This document shows positions 38,761-47,627 of a DNA stretch of 64,000 bases, piece by piece. The translations under genes were made by a program, and so were the position numbers. The notes under the pieces are model-generated. The model did no database searches and was not told the origin of the DNA. It was given only the letters and a program-made list of their open reading frames with translations. The DNA is from Sphingorhabdus sp. EL138 (GTDB lineage Bacteria; Pseudomonadota; Alphaproteobacteria; Sphingomonadales; Sphingomonadaceae): NCBI RefSeq assembly GCF_945882965.1, contig NZ_CAMCWY010000010.1, forward strand, positions 23,966 through 87,965, written 5' to 3'. The first letter of the stretch is position 1; each line of letters starts with the position of its first letter.

Positions 38761-39002
38761 TGCGCCAATTCCGGCTTTAGTTCGCCTTCATAATTTGCCA
38801 GATAGGCCAAGGCTGCGATCCAAGCTGCCACGTTTTGGCGCAATTCGGCCTTATCAAACTTGCCCAACGTATCATCCGGCGTGTGGTGGAGGTCGAAATA
38901 TTTCGTTCCATCTTGCTGCAAATCCACGATACCTAGTTTGTGTGCAGCGGGGCTAAGAAACAGCGAGGAGGCTGCGGCGAACAGAGCGATATTTTTCTTC
39001 AT
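38757..39002 (-). pseudogene. M28-family aminopeptidase, internally deleted remnant
   Basis: The ATG at 39002 starts a signal-peptide-like sequence ('KKNIALFAAASSLFLSPAA') that runs straight into the last 57 or so residues of an M28 zinc peptidase ('GIVDLQQDGTKYFDLHHTPD', 'DTLGKFDKAELRQNVAAWIA'). The final zinc-ligand His of the 'HHTxDD' motif is kept, but all other metal ligands and the catalytic Glu are absent. Full-length relatives have several hundred residues. An in-frame deletion fusing the leader to the C-terminus is the simplest reading. The product could still be secreted as an 81-residue protein. Confidence 0.65.
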
Positions 39003-39115
39003 GCCGTTTAGGCTTAACCGCATCGCACAGTTTTGCAATCCCGCCTTGCGAGGAAAGGTGCAGATAGCTAGGGAAGCGGCCAAATCAAAGTAATGCAACA
39101 CAGGAACCGATCCCC

Positions 39116-40795
39116 ATGGCAGCGCAATATAGCTACGTAATGAAGGGAATGACCAAAACCTTCCCCGGCGCGAACAAACCGGTGCTCAACAATATCAATC
39201 TGCAATTCTATCCGGATGCAAAGATAGGCATCGTCGGACCAAACGGCACGGGTAAGTCGACCCTGATGAAAATCATGGCGGGAATGGACACTGAGTTTAC
39301 GGGCGAAGCATGGCCCGGTGAACATATCCGCGTTGGGTATCTGGCGCAGGAGCCGGAACTGGACCCTACCAAAACAGTGCGTGAAAACGTAATGGACGGC
39401 GTGCGTCCCGTGGCGGACTTGGTAGACCGCTTTAACGAGATTTCGATGATCATGGGCGACCCGCCCGAAGACGCCGATTTTGACGCGTTGATGGAAGAAA
39501 TGGGTGCGCTTCAGGAAAAGATTGATGCCGTCGATGGTTGGTCGCTAGATAGCCAGCTTGAACTTGCCATGGACGCGCTGCGGTGCCCACCCGGCGATAG
39601 CTCAGTGATCAGCCTTTCGGGCGGTGAAAAGCGTCGGATTGCACTTACCAGATTGTTACTTGAAAAGCCTGACATCCTACTGCTCGATGAACCTACCAAC
39701 CACTTGGATGCAGAATCGGTGGCGTGGCTGGAAAAACATTTGGTCGACTATAAGGGCAACGTCATCCTCGTAACCCATGACCGCTACTTCCTTGACAATG
39801 TCGTTAGCTGGATACTTGAGCTCGATCGCGGTCGGTACTTTGTTTATGAAGGCAATTATTCGACCTATTTGGAAAAGAAGGGCAAGCGGCTCGAACAGGA
39901 ATCGCGTGAAGATGCCGGTCGTCAGAAGGCGATTAAGGACGAGCTGGACTGGATCCGGCAAAGCCCCAAGGCCCGACAAACCAAATCTAAAGCGCGTATC
40001 AAATCCTTTGACCAATTGGTAGAAGCGCAGGAAAATCGCACGCCCGGAAAGGCACAGATCGTCATTCAAATTCCCGAACGCCTTGGCAGCAAGGTTATCG
40101 AGGTCAAGAATGTTACCAAGGCCTATGGTGATAAGTTATTGTTCGAAAATCTGTCCTTCACCATCCCGCAGGGCGGTATTGTTGGCGTTATTGGGCCGAA
40201 TGGCGCGGGTAAATCAACGCTTTTCCGCCTGATTACTGGTCAGGAAGTGCCGGATTCCGGCGAAGTGGATATTGGCGAAACTGTGAAGCTTGGTTTCGTT
40301 GACCAAAGCCGCGATGACCTCGATCCCAACAAAAATGTTTGGGAAGAAATCTCGGGCGGCGCGGACTTTATGAAGCTGGGCAAGCACGAAACGCCAACCC
40401 GGGCATATGTCGGGGCGTTCAATTTCAAGGGCACAGATCAACAGAAAAAGGTTGGCCTGCTGTCCGGCGGTGAACGCAACCGCGTGCATATGGCAAAGAT
40501 GTTGAAAGAAGGCGGAAATGTGCTTCTGCTTGATGAACCGACCAACGATTTGGACGTCGAAACACTGTCAGCTCTTGAAGAAGCGCTTGAAAGCTTCGCC
40601 GGTTGCGCGGTGGTTATCAGCCATGATCGCTTCTTCCTTGACCGCTTGGCCACACATATATTGGCTTTTGAAGGCGACAGCCATGTCGAATGGTTTGAGG
40701 GCAACTTTGGCTCTTATGAAGAGGACAAGATTGCCCGCCTTGGCGAAGAAGCCACCCGTCCACACCGTGCAACCTATAAGAAGATGACACGTTGA
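39116..40795 (+). CDS. ettA: Energy-dependent translational throttle protein EttA (ABC-F)
   Basis: A 559-residue soluble protein with two ABC domains. First domain: Walker A 'GPNGTGKSTLMKI', signature 'LSGGEKRRIALTRLLLEKP' and Walker B 'ILLLDEPTNHLDAESVAWLE'. The inter-domain P-site tRNA-interaction motif region has 'LEQESREDAGRQKAIKDELD' and 'WIRQSPKARQTKSKARIKSF'. Second domain: Walker A 'GPNGAGKSTLFRLI' and signature 'LLSGGERNRVHMAKML'. EttA gates the first elongation step according to the ADP/ATP ratio. The start is ATG 39116. A hairpin at 40814-40860 separates it from the convergent gene. Confidence 0.96.
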   Translation: MAAQYSYVMKGMTKTFPGANKPVLNNINLQFYPDAKIGIVGPNGTGKSTLMKIMAGMDTEFTGEAWPGEHIRVGYLAQEPELDPTKTVRENVMDGVRPVADLVDRFNEISMIMGDPPEDADFDALMEEMGALQEKIDAVDGWSLDSQLELAMDALRCPPGDSSVISLSGGEKRRIALTRLLLEKPDILLLDEPTNHLDAESVAWLEKHLVDYKGNVILVTHDRYFLDNVVSWILELDRGRYFVYEGNYSTYLEKKGKRLEQESREDAGRQKAIKDELDWIRQSPKARQTKSKARIKSFDQLVEAQENRTPGKAQIVIQIPERLGSKVIEVKNVTKAYGDKLLFENLSFTIPQGGIVGVIGPNGAGKSTLFRLITGQEVPDSGEVDIGETVKLGFVDQSRDDLDPNKNVWEEISGGADFMKLGKHETPTRAYVGAFNFKGTDQQKKVGLLSGGERNRVHMAKMLKEGGNVLLLDEPTNDLDVETLSALEEALESFAGCAVVISHDRFFLDRLATHILAFEGDSHVEWFEGNFGSYEEDKIARLGEEATRPHRATYKKMTR

Positions 40796-40813
40796 TGGTG
40801 GCTTGAAACCGCC

Positions 40814-40860
40814 CCTCGTCATCAATTGCAGCAGCGGCTTCGCAAGTTTAGGTGACGAGG
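40814..40860. terminator. Possible hairpin between convergent genes
   Basis: CCTCGTCA (40814-40821) pairs perfectly with TGACGAGG (40853-40860), 31-base loop, without a T run. It could be an inefficient or factor-dependent end for ettA and the flavoprotein gene. Confidence 0.35.
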
Positions 40861-40924
40861 ATATGCTTTGCGCGGGACGGCATGCGGTCAGGAGATCACG
40901 GTCTATTCGGAAATATGTGCGGCC

Positions 40925-41554
40925 TTATGGGATAAGCCAGCGGGCCGCCCATGAATTCTGGGCTGAGTCCCATTGCCAGCGCGCACGCCGGTGGCCGGCA
41001 TTGGCAAGATACAGCCATTCGATTGTCTCAATCTCAACCAACAACGCGGCAAAATTAACGCGATAGTCCGCCAGTTGCTCTTCCTCAGGTTGCTTGCCCG
41101 CTATCCAATCGGGCAAACCTGACGAAGGTTCTTCTGAGGGTGTGCCGGGTGCAGCCTCGGCCATGTAACAGCGCCGCGCAAATGGCGTTGATTCCGACCA
41201 AGCCCTGTCGGCAACGTCGCCAATGGCCGTGAAAAGTGTTTTTCCCGACATCCGGATTTGAACCTTTGCTTCAGGGTCATAAATCAACACGCTGGTCGCA
41301 GGGTTTTGAGCAATTTGTTCGGCTTTAATCGAACGCGAGTCGGTATGAAACCGCAGGGTGCGCGCATCTAGTGATGCGTCGCGTAATATCATGATCCGCA
41401 ATTGTGGCATGCCCAATGCATCGACCGTGCCCACTATGGGCATATGACACGGGCTTTTGCGATCGGTCACACCAGCAACGATAAGGCCCCATGCTTCTTC
41501 AAAACTTAACGCGAGATCATCGTAAAAAGCGGGGAAACTATCGGGTTCGTTCAT
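40925..41554 (-). CDS. Pyridoxamine 5'-phosphate oxidase-related FMN-binding protein
   Basis: A 209-residue split-barrel flavoprotein of the PNPOx-like superfamily. FMN-site features are 'MPIVGTVDALGMPQLRIMIL', 'TLRFHTDSRSIKAEQIAQNP' and 'TSVLIYDPEAKVQIRMSG', and the C-terminus has 'LLVEIETIEWLYLANAGHRR' with the 'RARW' end reminiscent of PdxH. It lacks enough of the PdxH signature for me to call it the vitamin B6 enzyme. Last gene of the sbtA-sbtB-carbonic anhydrase operon, overlapping the anhydrase by four bases (ATGA). Its link to bicarbonate use is unknown. Confidence 0.82.
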   Translation of the reverse strand: MNEPDSFPAFYDDLALSFEEAWGLIVAGVTDRKSPCHMPIVGTVDALGMPQLRIMILRDASLDARTLRFHTDSRSIKAEQIAQNPATSVLIYDPEAKVQIRMSGKTLFTAIGDVADRAWSESTPFARRCYMAEAAPGTPSEEPSSGLPDWIAGKQPEEEQLADYRVNFAALLVEIETIEWLYLANAGHRRARWQWDSAQNSWAARWLIP

Positions 41555-42174
41555 TGGACCTCAAAACTGTCGTTCTCATTGTTTAGAACGTAAAGATTAC
41601 CGTCGGATATGCCAAAATAGGCGCCGTGCAGCTTCAATTGCGCCGATTGCTCGCGTGCCGCAATAAAGGGAAAACTACGAAGGTTGGCAAGGCTGACCCG
41701 GATCGCCTCCAGCTCCAGATCACGTTGTGGGTCTTGCGACGCGGACGCAAGCACTTTGTCGCGGGCAGGGCGGACAATATCCACCCAGCTATCAATGAAG
41801 CTGTACCCGGCGTTGCTCAGGTCGCAGCCCTCCAATGACGCTTTAATACCGCCACATTGCGCGTGCCCAAGAACGACGATATGACGCACCTCAAGGCCCA
41901 AAACGCCAAATTCAATCGCCGCTGACACCCCATGCAACCCGCCGCCGGTTTCATATGGTGGAACCAAGTTTGCCACATTGCGCAGGGCGAAAACTTGACC
42001 CGGCGTGGTATCAAATACCGTCGCAGGGTCGACCCGGCTATCGCAACAAGAAATAATCATGATGGGCGGTGACTGCCCATCGCTTGCGAGCGCGTCGTAG
42101 CGCGCCTTCTGACGGACATATGCGTCGGATTTGAAACGACGATATCCTTCAACCAGAACGCCAAACTCAGGCAT
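41551..42174 (-). CDS. Beta-class carbonic anhydrase
   Basis: A 207-residue zinc enzyme interconverting CO2 and bicarbonate. Zinc-ligand and active-site motifs are complete: 'ISCCDSRVDPATVF' (Cys, Asp-Arg pair), 'ALRNVANLVPPYE' and 'VVLGHAQCGGIKASLE' (His and second Cys). No signal peptide, so it is cytoplasmic. It starts one base inside the end of the PII-like gene and overlaps the flavoprotein gene by four bases. Together with an SbtA-type transporter it would equilibrate imported bicarbonate with CO2 for carboxylases. Confidence 0.95.
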   Translation of the reverse strand: MPEFGVLVEGYRRFKSDAYVRQKARYDALASDGQSPPIMIISCCDSRVDPATVFDTTPGQVFALRNVANLVPPYETGGGLHGVSAAIEFGVLGLEVRHIVVLGHAQCGGIKASLEGCDLSNAGYSFIDSWVDIVRPARDKVLASASQDPQRDLELEAIRVSLANLRSFPFIAAREQSAQLKLHGAYFGISDGNLYVLNNENDSFEVQ

Positions 42175-42485
42175 TAGAAACGCTCCCCACGGACAACTTG
42201 AACGTCGCCTACTGTTAACAACATGCCATAACTATCAAGCAAGGGCGCAATTGCATCGATTAACTGTGCCGTTTTTGTGTCGGACGCGATGGCAAGCACG
42301 ATAGTCTTTGCACTGGCTCCAGTGACGTCGTCATGCTGCCACTCGCCCGCACGTCCTCCGCCAGAGTCCACCTGAATGACGCTCCATCCTGAAATATCCA
42401 CGGCCTTTAACTTGCCGACAATACGCGGGACAAGCGGCGTATCGACCAAGATTTCAATACGTTTGCGCGGGACGGTTTGTATCAT
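42174..42485 (-). CDS. sbtB: PII-like protein, SbtB type
   Basis: A 103-residue protein with the ferredoxin-like PII fold pattern: 'KRIEILVDTPLVPRIVGKLK', a Gly-rich T-loop region ('VDSGGGRAGEWQHDDVTG') and 'TVGDVQVVRGERF' at the end. Position directly after an SbtA-like gene (4 bases) supports an SbtB role, meaning a trimeric adenylyl-nucleotide sensor that binds the transporter. The C-terminal Cys-containing R-loop of cyanobacterial SbtB is absent, since the chain ends right after the family 'GR' position. No uridylylation Tyr of GlnB is apparent in the T-loop. Symbol by context and similarity. Confidence 0.75.
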   Translation of the reverse strand: MIQTVPRKRIEILVDTPLVPRIVGKLKAVDISGWSVIQVDSGGGRAGEWQHDDVTGASAKTIVLAIASDTKTAQLIDAIAPLLDSYGMLLTVGDVQVVRGERF

Positions 42486-42489
42486 GGGG

Positions 42490-43443
42490 TCATCCTAAAG
42501 CTTGGGCGAGGGCAGCGAAGATACTGATGCCAAAGATGATGTTGAACGGAAAAGTGACGCCGAGTGACATGCTCAGATAAATACCGGGATCAGCCTCGGG
42601 CAGGGCAAGGCGCATTGCGGAGGGAACCGCGATATAAGAAGCGCTTGCCGCCAATATCCCAAGTGCCGCTGCTGAGGCAATGTCGAGGCCAATGACCGTT
42701 CCAACGACGGTGCCAATCGTGCCATTTACCAAGGGCAACAAAATCGCCAAGATAACCAGTCGCAACGTCATCTTGCGCGATTGCATCAGGCGACGTGCAG
42801 CAATCAGGCCCATATCCAGAAGGAACAGGCATAAAACACCGCGAAAGCCGGTATCGAACAGCGGCTTGACGGTTGCAAATCCGTCGCTTCCAGCAATCGC
42901 ACCAATGACAAAGCTGCCAACCAGCAACATCACCGAAGCATTGGTGAGCACCTCATGCCATGGTGTCGTGCTGCGCTCGCCAGACATATTTTCACCCTTG
43001 CGGACGAGCATCAGGCCACTTATAATCGCCGGTGTCTCCATCAGCGCCAGAACGGCGACCATATATCCCGCAGGGCTTAAGCCTTCGCCGGTTAGCAATT
43101 CTATCGCGGTTACAAAGGTAACAACGCTGACCGAACCATAATGCGCGGCAACCGCGCCAGCGTCGACTTTCGATAATTTGCCAACGCTTCGCAACAAAGC
43201 GAATGCCAAAACGGGCAAAAGGAAGCTTAAAGCAAGACCAGCGGCAGCAGCAACCATGACTTCTGCGGTGTTTCCGCTCTTGGATACCTCAACCCCGCCT
43301 TTTAACCCGATTGCTGCCATCAAAAAGATGGACATCGCCTTGGCGAAAGCCTCTGGAATAGTCAGGTCGGATTTGAGAGCAGAGGCAACAAAGCCAAGTA
43401 CAAAAAACAGGATCACCGGCGAAGTTAGGGTATCAGCGATCAT
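42490..43443 (-). CDS. sbtA: SbtA-type sodium-dependent bicarbonate transporter
   Basis: A 317-residue membrane protein with about ten helices in two inverted halves. Characteristic segments are '[20 protein letters not shown]', '[15 protein letters not shown]', '[19 protein letters not shown]' with the proposed substrate-site residues, '[12 protein letters not shown]' and '[20 protein letters not shown]'. This matches the SbtA/DUF897 family of Na-dependent bicarbonate importers. The start is ATG 43443; the longer open frame upstream runs into lipA antisense. It heads a four-gene coupled operon with a PII-like regulator and a carbonic anhydrase. Confidence 0.92.
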   Translation of the reverse strand: MIADTLTSPVILFFVLGFVASALKSDLTIPEAFAKAMSIFLMAAIGLKGGVEVSKSGNTAEVMVAAAAGLALSFLLPVLAFALLRSVGKLSKVDAGAVAAHYGSVSVVTFVTAIELLTGEGLSPAGYMVAVLALMETPAIISGLMLVRKGENMSGERSTTPWHEVLTNASVMLLVGSFVIGAIAGSDGFATVKPLFDTGFRGVLCLFLLDMGLIAARRLMQSRKMTLRLVILAILLPLVNGTIGTVVGTVIGLDIASAAALGILAASASYIAVPSAMRLALPEADPGIYLSMSLGVTFPFNIIFGISIFAALAQALG

Positions 43444-43497
43444 CTTTGTTCCTTTGCGGATTTTGCAACCCATAGCAGGCAAGTTGCAGTTGGCAAG

Positions 43498-44451
43498 ATG
43501 ACGCGCGACGTCTATTCGAGCATCATGAACGCGCTGATCAATATACCCGAACGTCCGGTTAGGGAACGCAAACCCGACTGGATCAGGGTTAAAGCGCCGA
43601 CCGGTGAAGGGTTTGATGAAACGCGCCGCTTGATGCGCGATCTCAATTTGAACACGGTGTGTGAAGAAGCAGCCTGCCCCAATATTGGTGAATGCTGGAC
43701 CAAGAAACACGCCACTGTGATGATCCTGGGCGATGTGTGCACCAGGGCTTGCGCATTTTGTAACGTGAAAACCGGCATGCCGCGGGCGGTTGACCCGCTT
43801 GAGCCAGAGCATGTGGCGATTGCTGCGGCCAAGTTGGGCCTTGAACATATCGTTATTACGTCTGTTGACCGAGACGATCTGCCCGACGGTGGCTCAAGCC
43901 AGTTCGTAAAGGTGATTGAGGCATTGCGGCGCACTACGCCCAACACCACAATCGAAATCCTAACCCCCGATTTCCGCAACAAGGCGCAGGCGGCGATTGA
44001 GGCAATCGTTACCGCCCGCCCCGATGTGTATAATCACAATCTGGAAACTGTTCCGCGCCTGTATCCAACCATTCGGCCCGGCGCGCGTTATTATGCTTCG
44101 CTGCGTTTGCTGGAAACGGTGAAGCGTCACGATCCCTCGATTTTCACTAAGTCCGGCGTGATGCTCGGGTTGGGCGAAGAACGGATGGAAGTGCATCAGG
44201 TGATGGACGACATGCGCAGCGCGGATATCGATTTCCTGACGATGGGGCAATATCTGCAGCCCACTCCAAAGCATGCCAAGGTTATGGATTTTGTTACGCC
44301 AGGTGCATTTGACGCTTATGCCGCCATTGCGCGTGCCAAGGGCTTTTTATTGGCTGTGGCAAGCCCGCTGACGCGGTCCAGTTATCATGCGGGTGATGAT
44401 TTCGCCAGGATGCGCGACGCGCGTGCGGTGCAACTCGCCAAGGTGCGTTAA
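43498..44451 (+). CDS. lipA: Lipoyl synthase
   Basis: A 317-residue radical SAM enzyme inserting two sulfurs into octanoylated lipoyl domains. The auxiliary cluster Cys motif is '[12 protein letters not shown]' and the radical SAM motif is '[10 protein letters not shown]', followed by '[16 protein letters not shown]' and '[20 protein letters not shown]'. The C-terminus carries the conserved Ser-containing '[10 protein letters not shown]' motif. It would serve the lipoyl domains of the pyruvate dehydrogenase encoded at 5.5 kb. Start ATG 43498; ATG 43525 is an alternative. A 15-base gap leads to the ratA-like gene. Confidence 0.97.
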   Translation: MTRDVYSSIMNALINIPERPVRERKPDWIRVKAPTGEGFDETRRLMRDLNLNTVCEEAACPNIGECWTKKHATVMILGDVCTRACAFCNVKTGMPRAVDPLEPEHVAIAAAKLGLEHIVITSVDRDDLPDGGSSQFVKVIEALRRTTPNTTIEILTPDFRNKAQAAIEAIVTARPDVYNHNLETVPRLYPTIRPGARYYASLRLLETVKRHDPSIFTKSGVMLGLGEERMEVHQVMDDMRSADIDFLTMGQYLQPTPKHAKVMDFVTPGAFDAYAAIARAKGFLLAVASPLTRSSYHAGDDFARMRDARAVQLAKVR

Positions 44452-44466
44452 GGGTTCCGTTCACAC

Positions 44467-44925
44467 ATGCCGCACCACCACGAACGCCGCAGCCTGCCGC
44501 ATAATGCGGCGCAAATGTATGATTTGGTGGCGGACGTCAGCCGCTATCCTGAATTTCTGCCTTGGGTCAGCGCAATCCGCATCCGGAAGGATGAAGAAAG
44601 CGAAATGCTCGCGGACATGATTGTCGGATTTAAATCGCTTCGGGAGACGTTCAGCAGCCGCGTGGTGAAGACCCCTAAGTCATCAATCATCGTGGATTAT
44701 CTCGATGGGCCCATGAAGCACTTACACAATGCCTGGAGGTTCGAGGATGTCGAAGGCGGCGGCTCAATTGTGGAATTTACCGTCGAATTCTCGTTTCGCA
44801 ACCGCGTGTTTGAGGCGCTGGCCGGTCAGTTTTTTGACTCGGCTCTCCGCAAGATGACAACGGCGTTTGTGGAACGTGCCGACGCGCTTTATGGTGCAGG
44901 CAGAAGCAACAGCTCCAACGCATGA
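44467..44925 (+). CDS. RatA/COQ10-type START-domain protein
   Basis: A 152-residue single START-like domain. The family core is visible: 'HNAAQMYDLVADVSRYPEFL', 'VGFKSLRETFSSRVV' and 'SFRNRVFEALAGQFFDSALR'. In alphaproteobacteria this family is thought to bind ubiquinone (COQ10); the E. coli RatA relative was described as a ribosome-binding toxin. Its position directly after lipA is common in this class. The 3' end overlaps the convergent cinA-like gene by 37 bases. Confidence 0.87.
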   Translation: MPHHHERRSLPHNAAQMYDLVADVSRYPEFLPWVSAIRIRKDEESEMLADMIVGFKSLRETFSSRVVKTPKSSIIVDYLDGPMKHLHNAWRFEDVEGGGSIVEFTVEFSFRNRVFEALAGQFFDSALRKMTTAFVERADALYGAGRSNSSNA

Positions 44926-45401
44926 AGCGTTGCAAAGGCTCGGATATCAGCGCGGCTTTTATCTGAGCCAAAGGATTTGTGGTCACCCATCACCTCTTGG
45001 GGGTTTTGACCTTTAACCGCCACTGCAAAAACCACAGTGCCAACCGGTTTGCTGGCGCTCCCGCCGTCTGGTCCGGCAACACCGCTAATCGCGACAGCCA
45101 CGTCCGCGCCGCTTTCTTTCAGGGCACCTTGCGCCATGGCCCATGCGACGCCGACGGAAACAGCGCCGAATGCGTCGATGATGTCTTCATTAACACCCAG
45201 AAGCTTAATCTTCGCGTCATTGCTGTAGGTAACAAAGCCATAACCAAGGACAGCGCTGCTACCCGGAACTTCGGTAATCGCGGCAGCGACAAGGCCGCCG
45301 GTGCAGCTTTCCGCGATTGCGATCATGCGACCAGCAGCTTTGTTCTCGGCAACAACACGCGCGGCAAGCTCGGCAATCGCGGCAGGTAAGATAGTTTCCA
45401 T
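44889..45401 (-). CDS. CinA C-terminal domain family nicotinamide-nucleotide amidase
   Basis: A 170-residue protein made only of the CinA amidohydrolase domain: 'IAIAESCTGGLVAAAITEVP', 'GSSAVLGYGFVTYSNDAK', 'AVSVGVAWAMAQGALKES' and 'AISGVAGPDGGSASKPVGTV'. It deamidates nicotinamide mononucleotide in pyridine-nucleotide salvage (PncC activity). The N-terminal MocF-like half of full CinA is absent, as in PncC. It follows ispDF by two bases on the same strand. Confidence 0.92.
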   Translation of the reverse strand: METILPAAIAELAARVVAENKAAGRMIAIAESCTGGLVAAAITEVPGSSAVLGYGFVTYSNDAKIKLLGVNEDIIDAFGAVSVGVAWAMAQGALKESGADVAVAISGVAGPDGGSASKPVGTVVFAVAVKGQNPQEVMGDHKSFGSDKSRADIRAFATLHALELLLLPAP

Positions 45402-45403
45402 GT

Positions 45404-46546
45404 TCAGATTTTCTCAAAAGTTGCAGTGGCTTGCGCGGCGATGCCTTCACCGCGGCCAGTAAAACCAAGCATTTCAGTTGTTGTTGCCTTTACCGATATT
45501 CGGTCCACATCAACAGCCATAATTTCCGCCAGCCGCGCGCGCATTTTTGTCCGGAAGGGACCGACTTTTGGTTGTTCGCAGATAATGGTAACATCGGCGT
45601 TTGACAGATCAAAACCGTCTGCGCGGGCCAGCTTGATGGCATGCGCAAGGAACCGGTCGGAGGACGCAGCGCGCCATTGCGGATCGCTTGGTGGGAAATG
45701 ATCGCCAATGTCCCCCTTAGCCATGGCCCCCAATATAGCGTCGGTTAGCGCATGCATGGCAACATCGGCATCGCTATGGCCGTCAAGGCCCTTGTCATGC
45801 AGAATCTGCACGCCGCATAGCCATAATTCAGCGCCAAGCACCAGGCGATGGACGTCAAAACCGTTTCCGCTTCGGAATGTGGGCATGCTGTTTCCTGCAA
45901 AATCGCTTGAGAAGGTAAATTTATTTAGCGCCTCCGCGCCCGGCACGATGCGTACGTCGCCTCCCTGCGCCATCAGCATGCGTGCATCGTCGGTTGGTTC
46001 TGCACCCGTCCAGCTTAAGTGAGCTGCGTAAATGTCCTGAAAGGCAAAGGCCTGCGGCGTTTGAATACGCCATAGATTTTCGCGTGCGACGGTTTCGGAA
46101 AGTAAATCCGTGCCGCGTGAAAGGCTGTCAACGACGGGGAGGGCAGGGACAGCACCCGGCGCGCGCAACAATGCGTTCAACAAGTCGTCAATGACTTGAG
46201 CAGGAAGGAAAGGCCGTGCGGCGTCATGAATCAACACCTGATCAACTTTTTGATCAGCGGCAATCGCCTTTAACCCCAAATAGACGCTCTCGCGGCGCGT
46301 CTGCCCGCCTTGTAGAAGGATGGGTTGTTTGAGATCTGCCAACGCAGCGGCCGCCTCTACTTCTTGGCCCGCACTAACCGCCACATACACTTGGTCAATG
46401 GCCGGGTGCGCCGTCAATGCGGCATAGCTGTGCCACAGCATAGGTTTGCCGCGCACGAGGCGAAACTGCTTGGGCTGCGCGCCGCCCGCGCGGCTACCTG
46501 AGCCTGCGGCGACGATGAGCGCAACGGTGTGTGGACGAGAGACCAT
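45404..46546 (-). CDS. ispDF: Bifunctional IspD/IspF (MEP cytidylyltransferase / MEcPP synthase)
   Basis: A 380-residue fusion catalysing two non-consecutive steps of the MEP isoprenoid pathway. N-terminal IspD (about 1-215): 'ALIVAAGSGSRAGGAQPKQF', 'VLIHDAARPFLPAQVIDDLL' and 'IQTPQAFAFQDIYAAHLS'. C-terminal IspF (about 222-380): 'GNGFDVHRLVLGAELWLCGV', 'GLDGHSDADVAMHALTDAIL', 'DIGDHFPPSDPQWRAASSDR' and 'VKATTTEMLGFTGRGEGIAA'. The fusion is common in alphaproteobacteria. It diverges from dusB, with a palindrome in between. Confidence 0.97.
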   Translation of the reverse strand: MVSRPHTVALIVAAGSGSRAGGAQPKQFRLVRGKPMLWHSYAALTAHPAIDQVYVAVSAGQEVEAAAALADLKQPILLQGGQTRRESVYLGLKAIAADQKVDQVLIHDAARPFLPAQVIDDLLNALLRAPGAVPALPVVDSLSRGTDLLSETVARENLWRIQTPQAFAFQDIYAAHLSWTGAEPTDDARMLMAQGGDVRIVPGAEALNKFTFSSDFAGNSMPTFRSGNGFDVHRLVLGAELWLCGVQILHDKGLDGHSDADVAMHALTDAILGAMAKGDIGDHFPPSDPQWRAASSDRFLAHAIKLARADGFDLSNADVTIICEQPKVGPFRTKMRARLAEIMAVDVDRISVKATTTEMLGFTGRGEGIAAQATATFEKI

Positions 46547-46601
46547 TTGCGCGCTCTAGCGACAGCAGACTTGCCCGCCAAGCTGAAAGCGGGTAACGGC
46601 C

Positions 46602-46618
46602 TGCCTAAATTTTAGGCA
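46602..46618. promoter_or_regulatory. Perfect 17-base palindrome in the ispDF-dusB divergent region
   Basis: TGCCTAAA-T-TTTAGGCA, perfect eight-base arms around one base, ten bases before the dusB ATG and 55 bases upstream of ispDF. It could be an operator for a dimeric regulator or a small RNA hairpin in the dusB leader. Confidence 0.5.
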
Positions 46619-46628
46619 ATGTTTGAAG

Positions 46629-47624
46629 ATGCAACTTAAACCCATCCATATTGGCAACATCAAAATCGATTGTCCCGTCATTCTGGCACCTATGACTGGC
46701 GTCACAGATATGCCGTTCCGCAAAATCGTGCGTGAGTTTGGCTCCGGCTTGAACGTCACCGAGATGATCGCCAGCCAAGCGATGATCCGGGAGACGCGGC
46801 AAAGCATCCAAAAATGCGAATGGGACGCGATTGAGGAGCCGGTGTCGATGCAGCTTGCCGGTTGCATCCCTTATGAAATGGGTGAAGCGGCCAAGCTGAA
46901 CGAAGAACGCGGTGCGGCCATCATCGACATCAACATGGGTTGCCCGGTCAAAAAAGTTGTCAATGGCGATGCTGGCTCTGCGCTGATGCGGGATTTGCCC
47001 TTGGCCGCGAGCTTGATTGCGGCAACGGTGAAGGCCGTGTCGGTGCCTGTGACTGTCAAAATGCGCATGGGTTGGGACCATGGAAGCCTCAATGCGCCGG
47101 AGCTTGGGCACATTGCCGAGGATCTGGGTGCAAAAATGATCACCGTTCACGGCCGTACGCGGAACCAGATGTACAAAGGCTCGGCTGATTGGGCATTTGT
47201 GCGTAAGGTGAAAAACGCAGTGTCATTGCCTGTCATCGTAAATGGCGACATTTGCAATATTGAAGATGCGCAAACTGCTTTGGCGCAGAGTGGCGCAGAT
47301 GGCGTGATGGTTGGCCGCGGTGCGTATGGTAAGCCTTGGTTACTTGGCCAAATGATGCACTGGTTCCGTACTGGAGAGACCATCGACGACCCGAATATCG
47401 ATACGCAATTTCATCTTATAATGAACCATTATCGCGCCATGCTTGACCATTATGGCAGTGAAGTCGGGGTGCGTATCGCACGCAAGCATATTGGCTGGTA
47501 TACCAAGGGACTTAACGGGTCAGCCGAGTTCAGAAACTTTATGAACCGCATTGATGATCCTGATGTCGTGATCGACGAATTGACGCGCTTTTATGAGCCG
47601 TTCCTGATTCAATCGGCTGCCTGA
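46629..47624 (+). CDS. dusB: tRNA-dihydrouridine synthase DusB
   Basis: A 331-residue FMN barrel enzyme reducing uridines in tRNA D-loops. Motifs: '[20 protein letters not shown]', '[19 protein letters not shown]', active-site Cys in '[18 protein letters not shown]', '[19 protein letters not shown]' and '[18 protein letters not shown]'. First gene of the dusB-ntrBC-ntrYX series conserved in alphaproteobacteria. The start is ATG 46629; the TTG at 46623 is also possible. Confidence 0.95.
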   Translation: MQLKPIHIGNIKIDCPVILAPMTGVTDMPFRKIVREFGSGLNVTEMIASQAMIRETRQSIQKCEWDAIEEPVSMQLAGCIPYEMGEAAKLNEERGAAIIDINMGCPVKKVVNGDAGSALMRDLPLAASLIAATVKAVSVPVTVKMRMGWDHGSLNAPELGHIAEDLGAKMITVHGRTRNQMYKGSADWAFVRKVKNAVSLPVIVNGDICNIEDAQTALAQSGADGVMVGRGAYGKPWLLGQMMHWFRTGETIDDPNIDTQFHLIMNHYRAMLDHYGSEVGVRIARKHIGWYTKGLNGSAEFRNFMNRIDDPDVVIDELTRFYEPFLIQSAA

Positions 47625-47627
47625 TTT

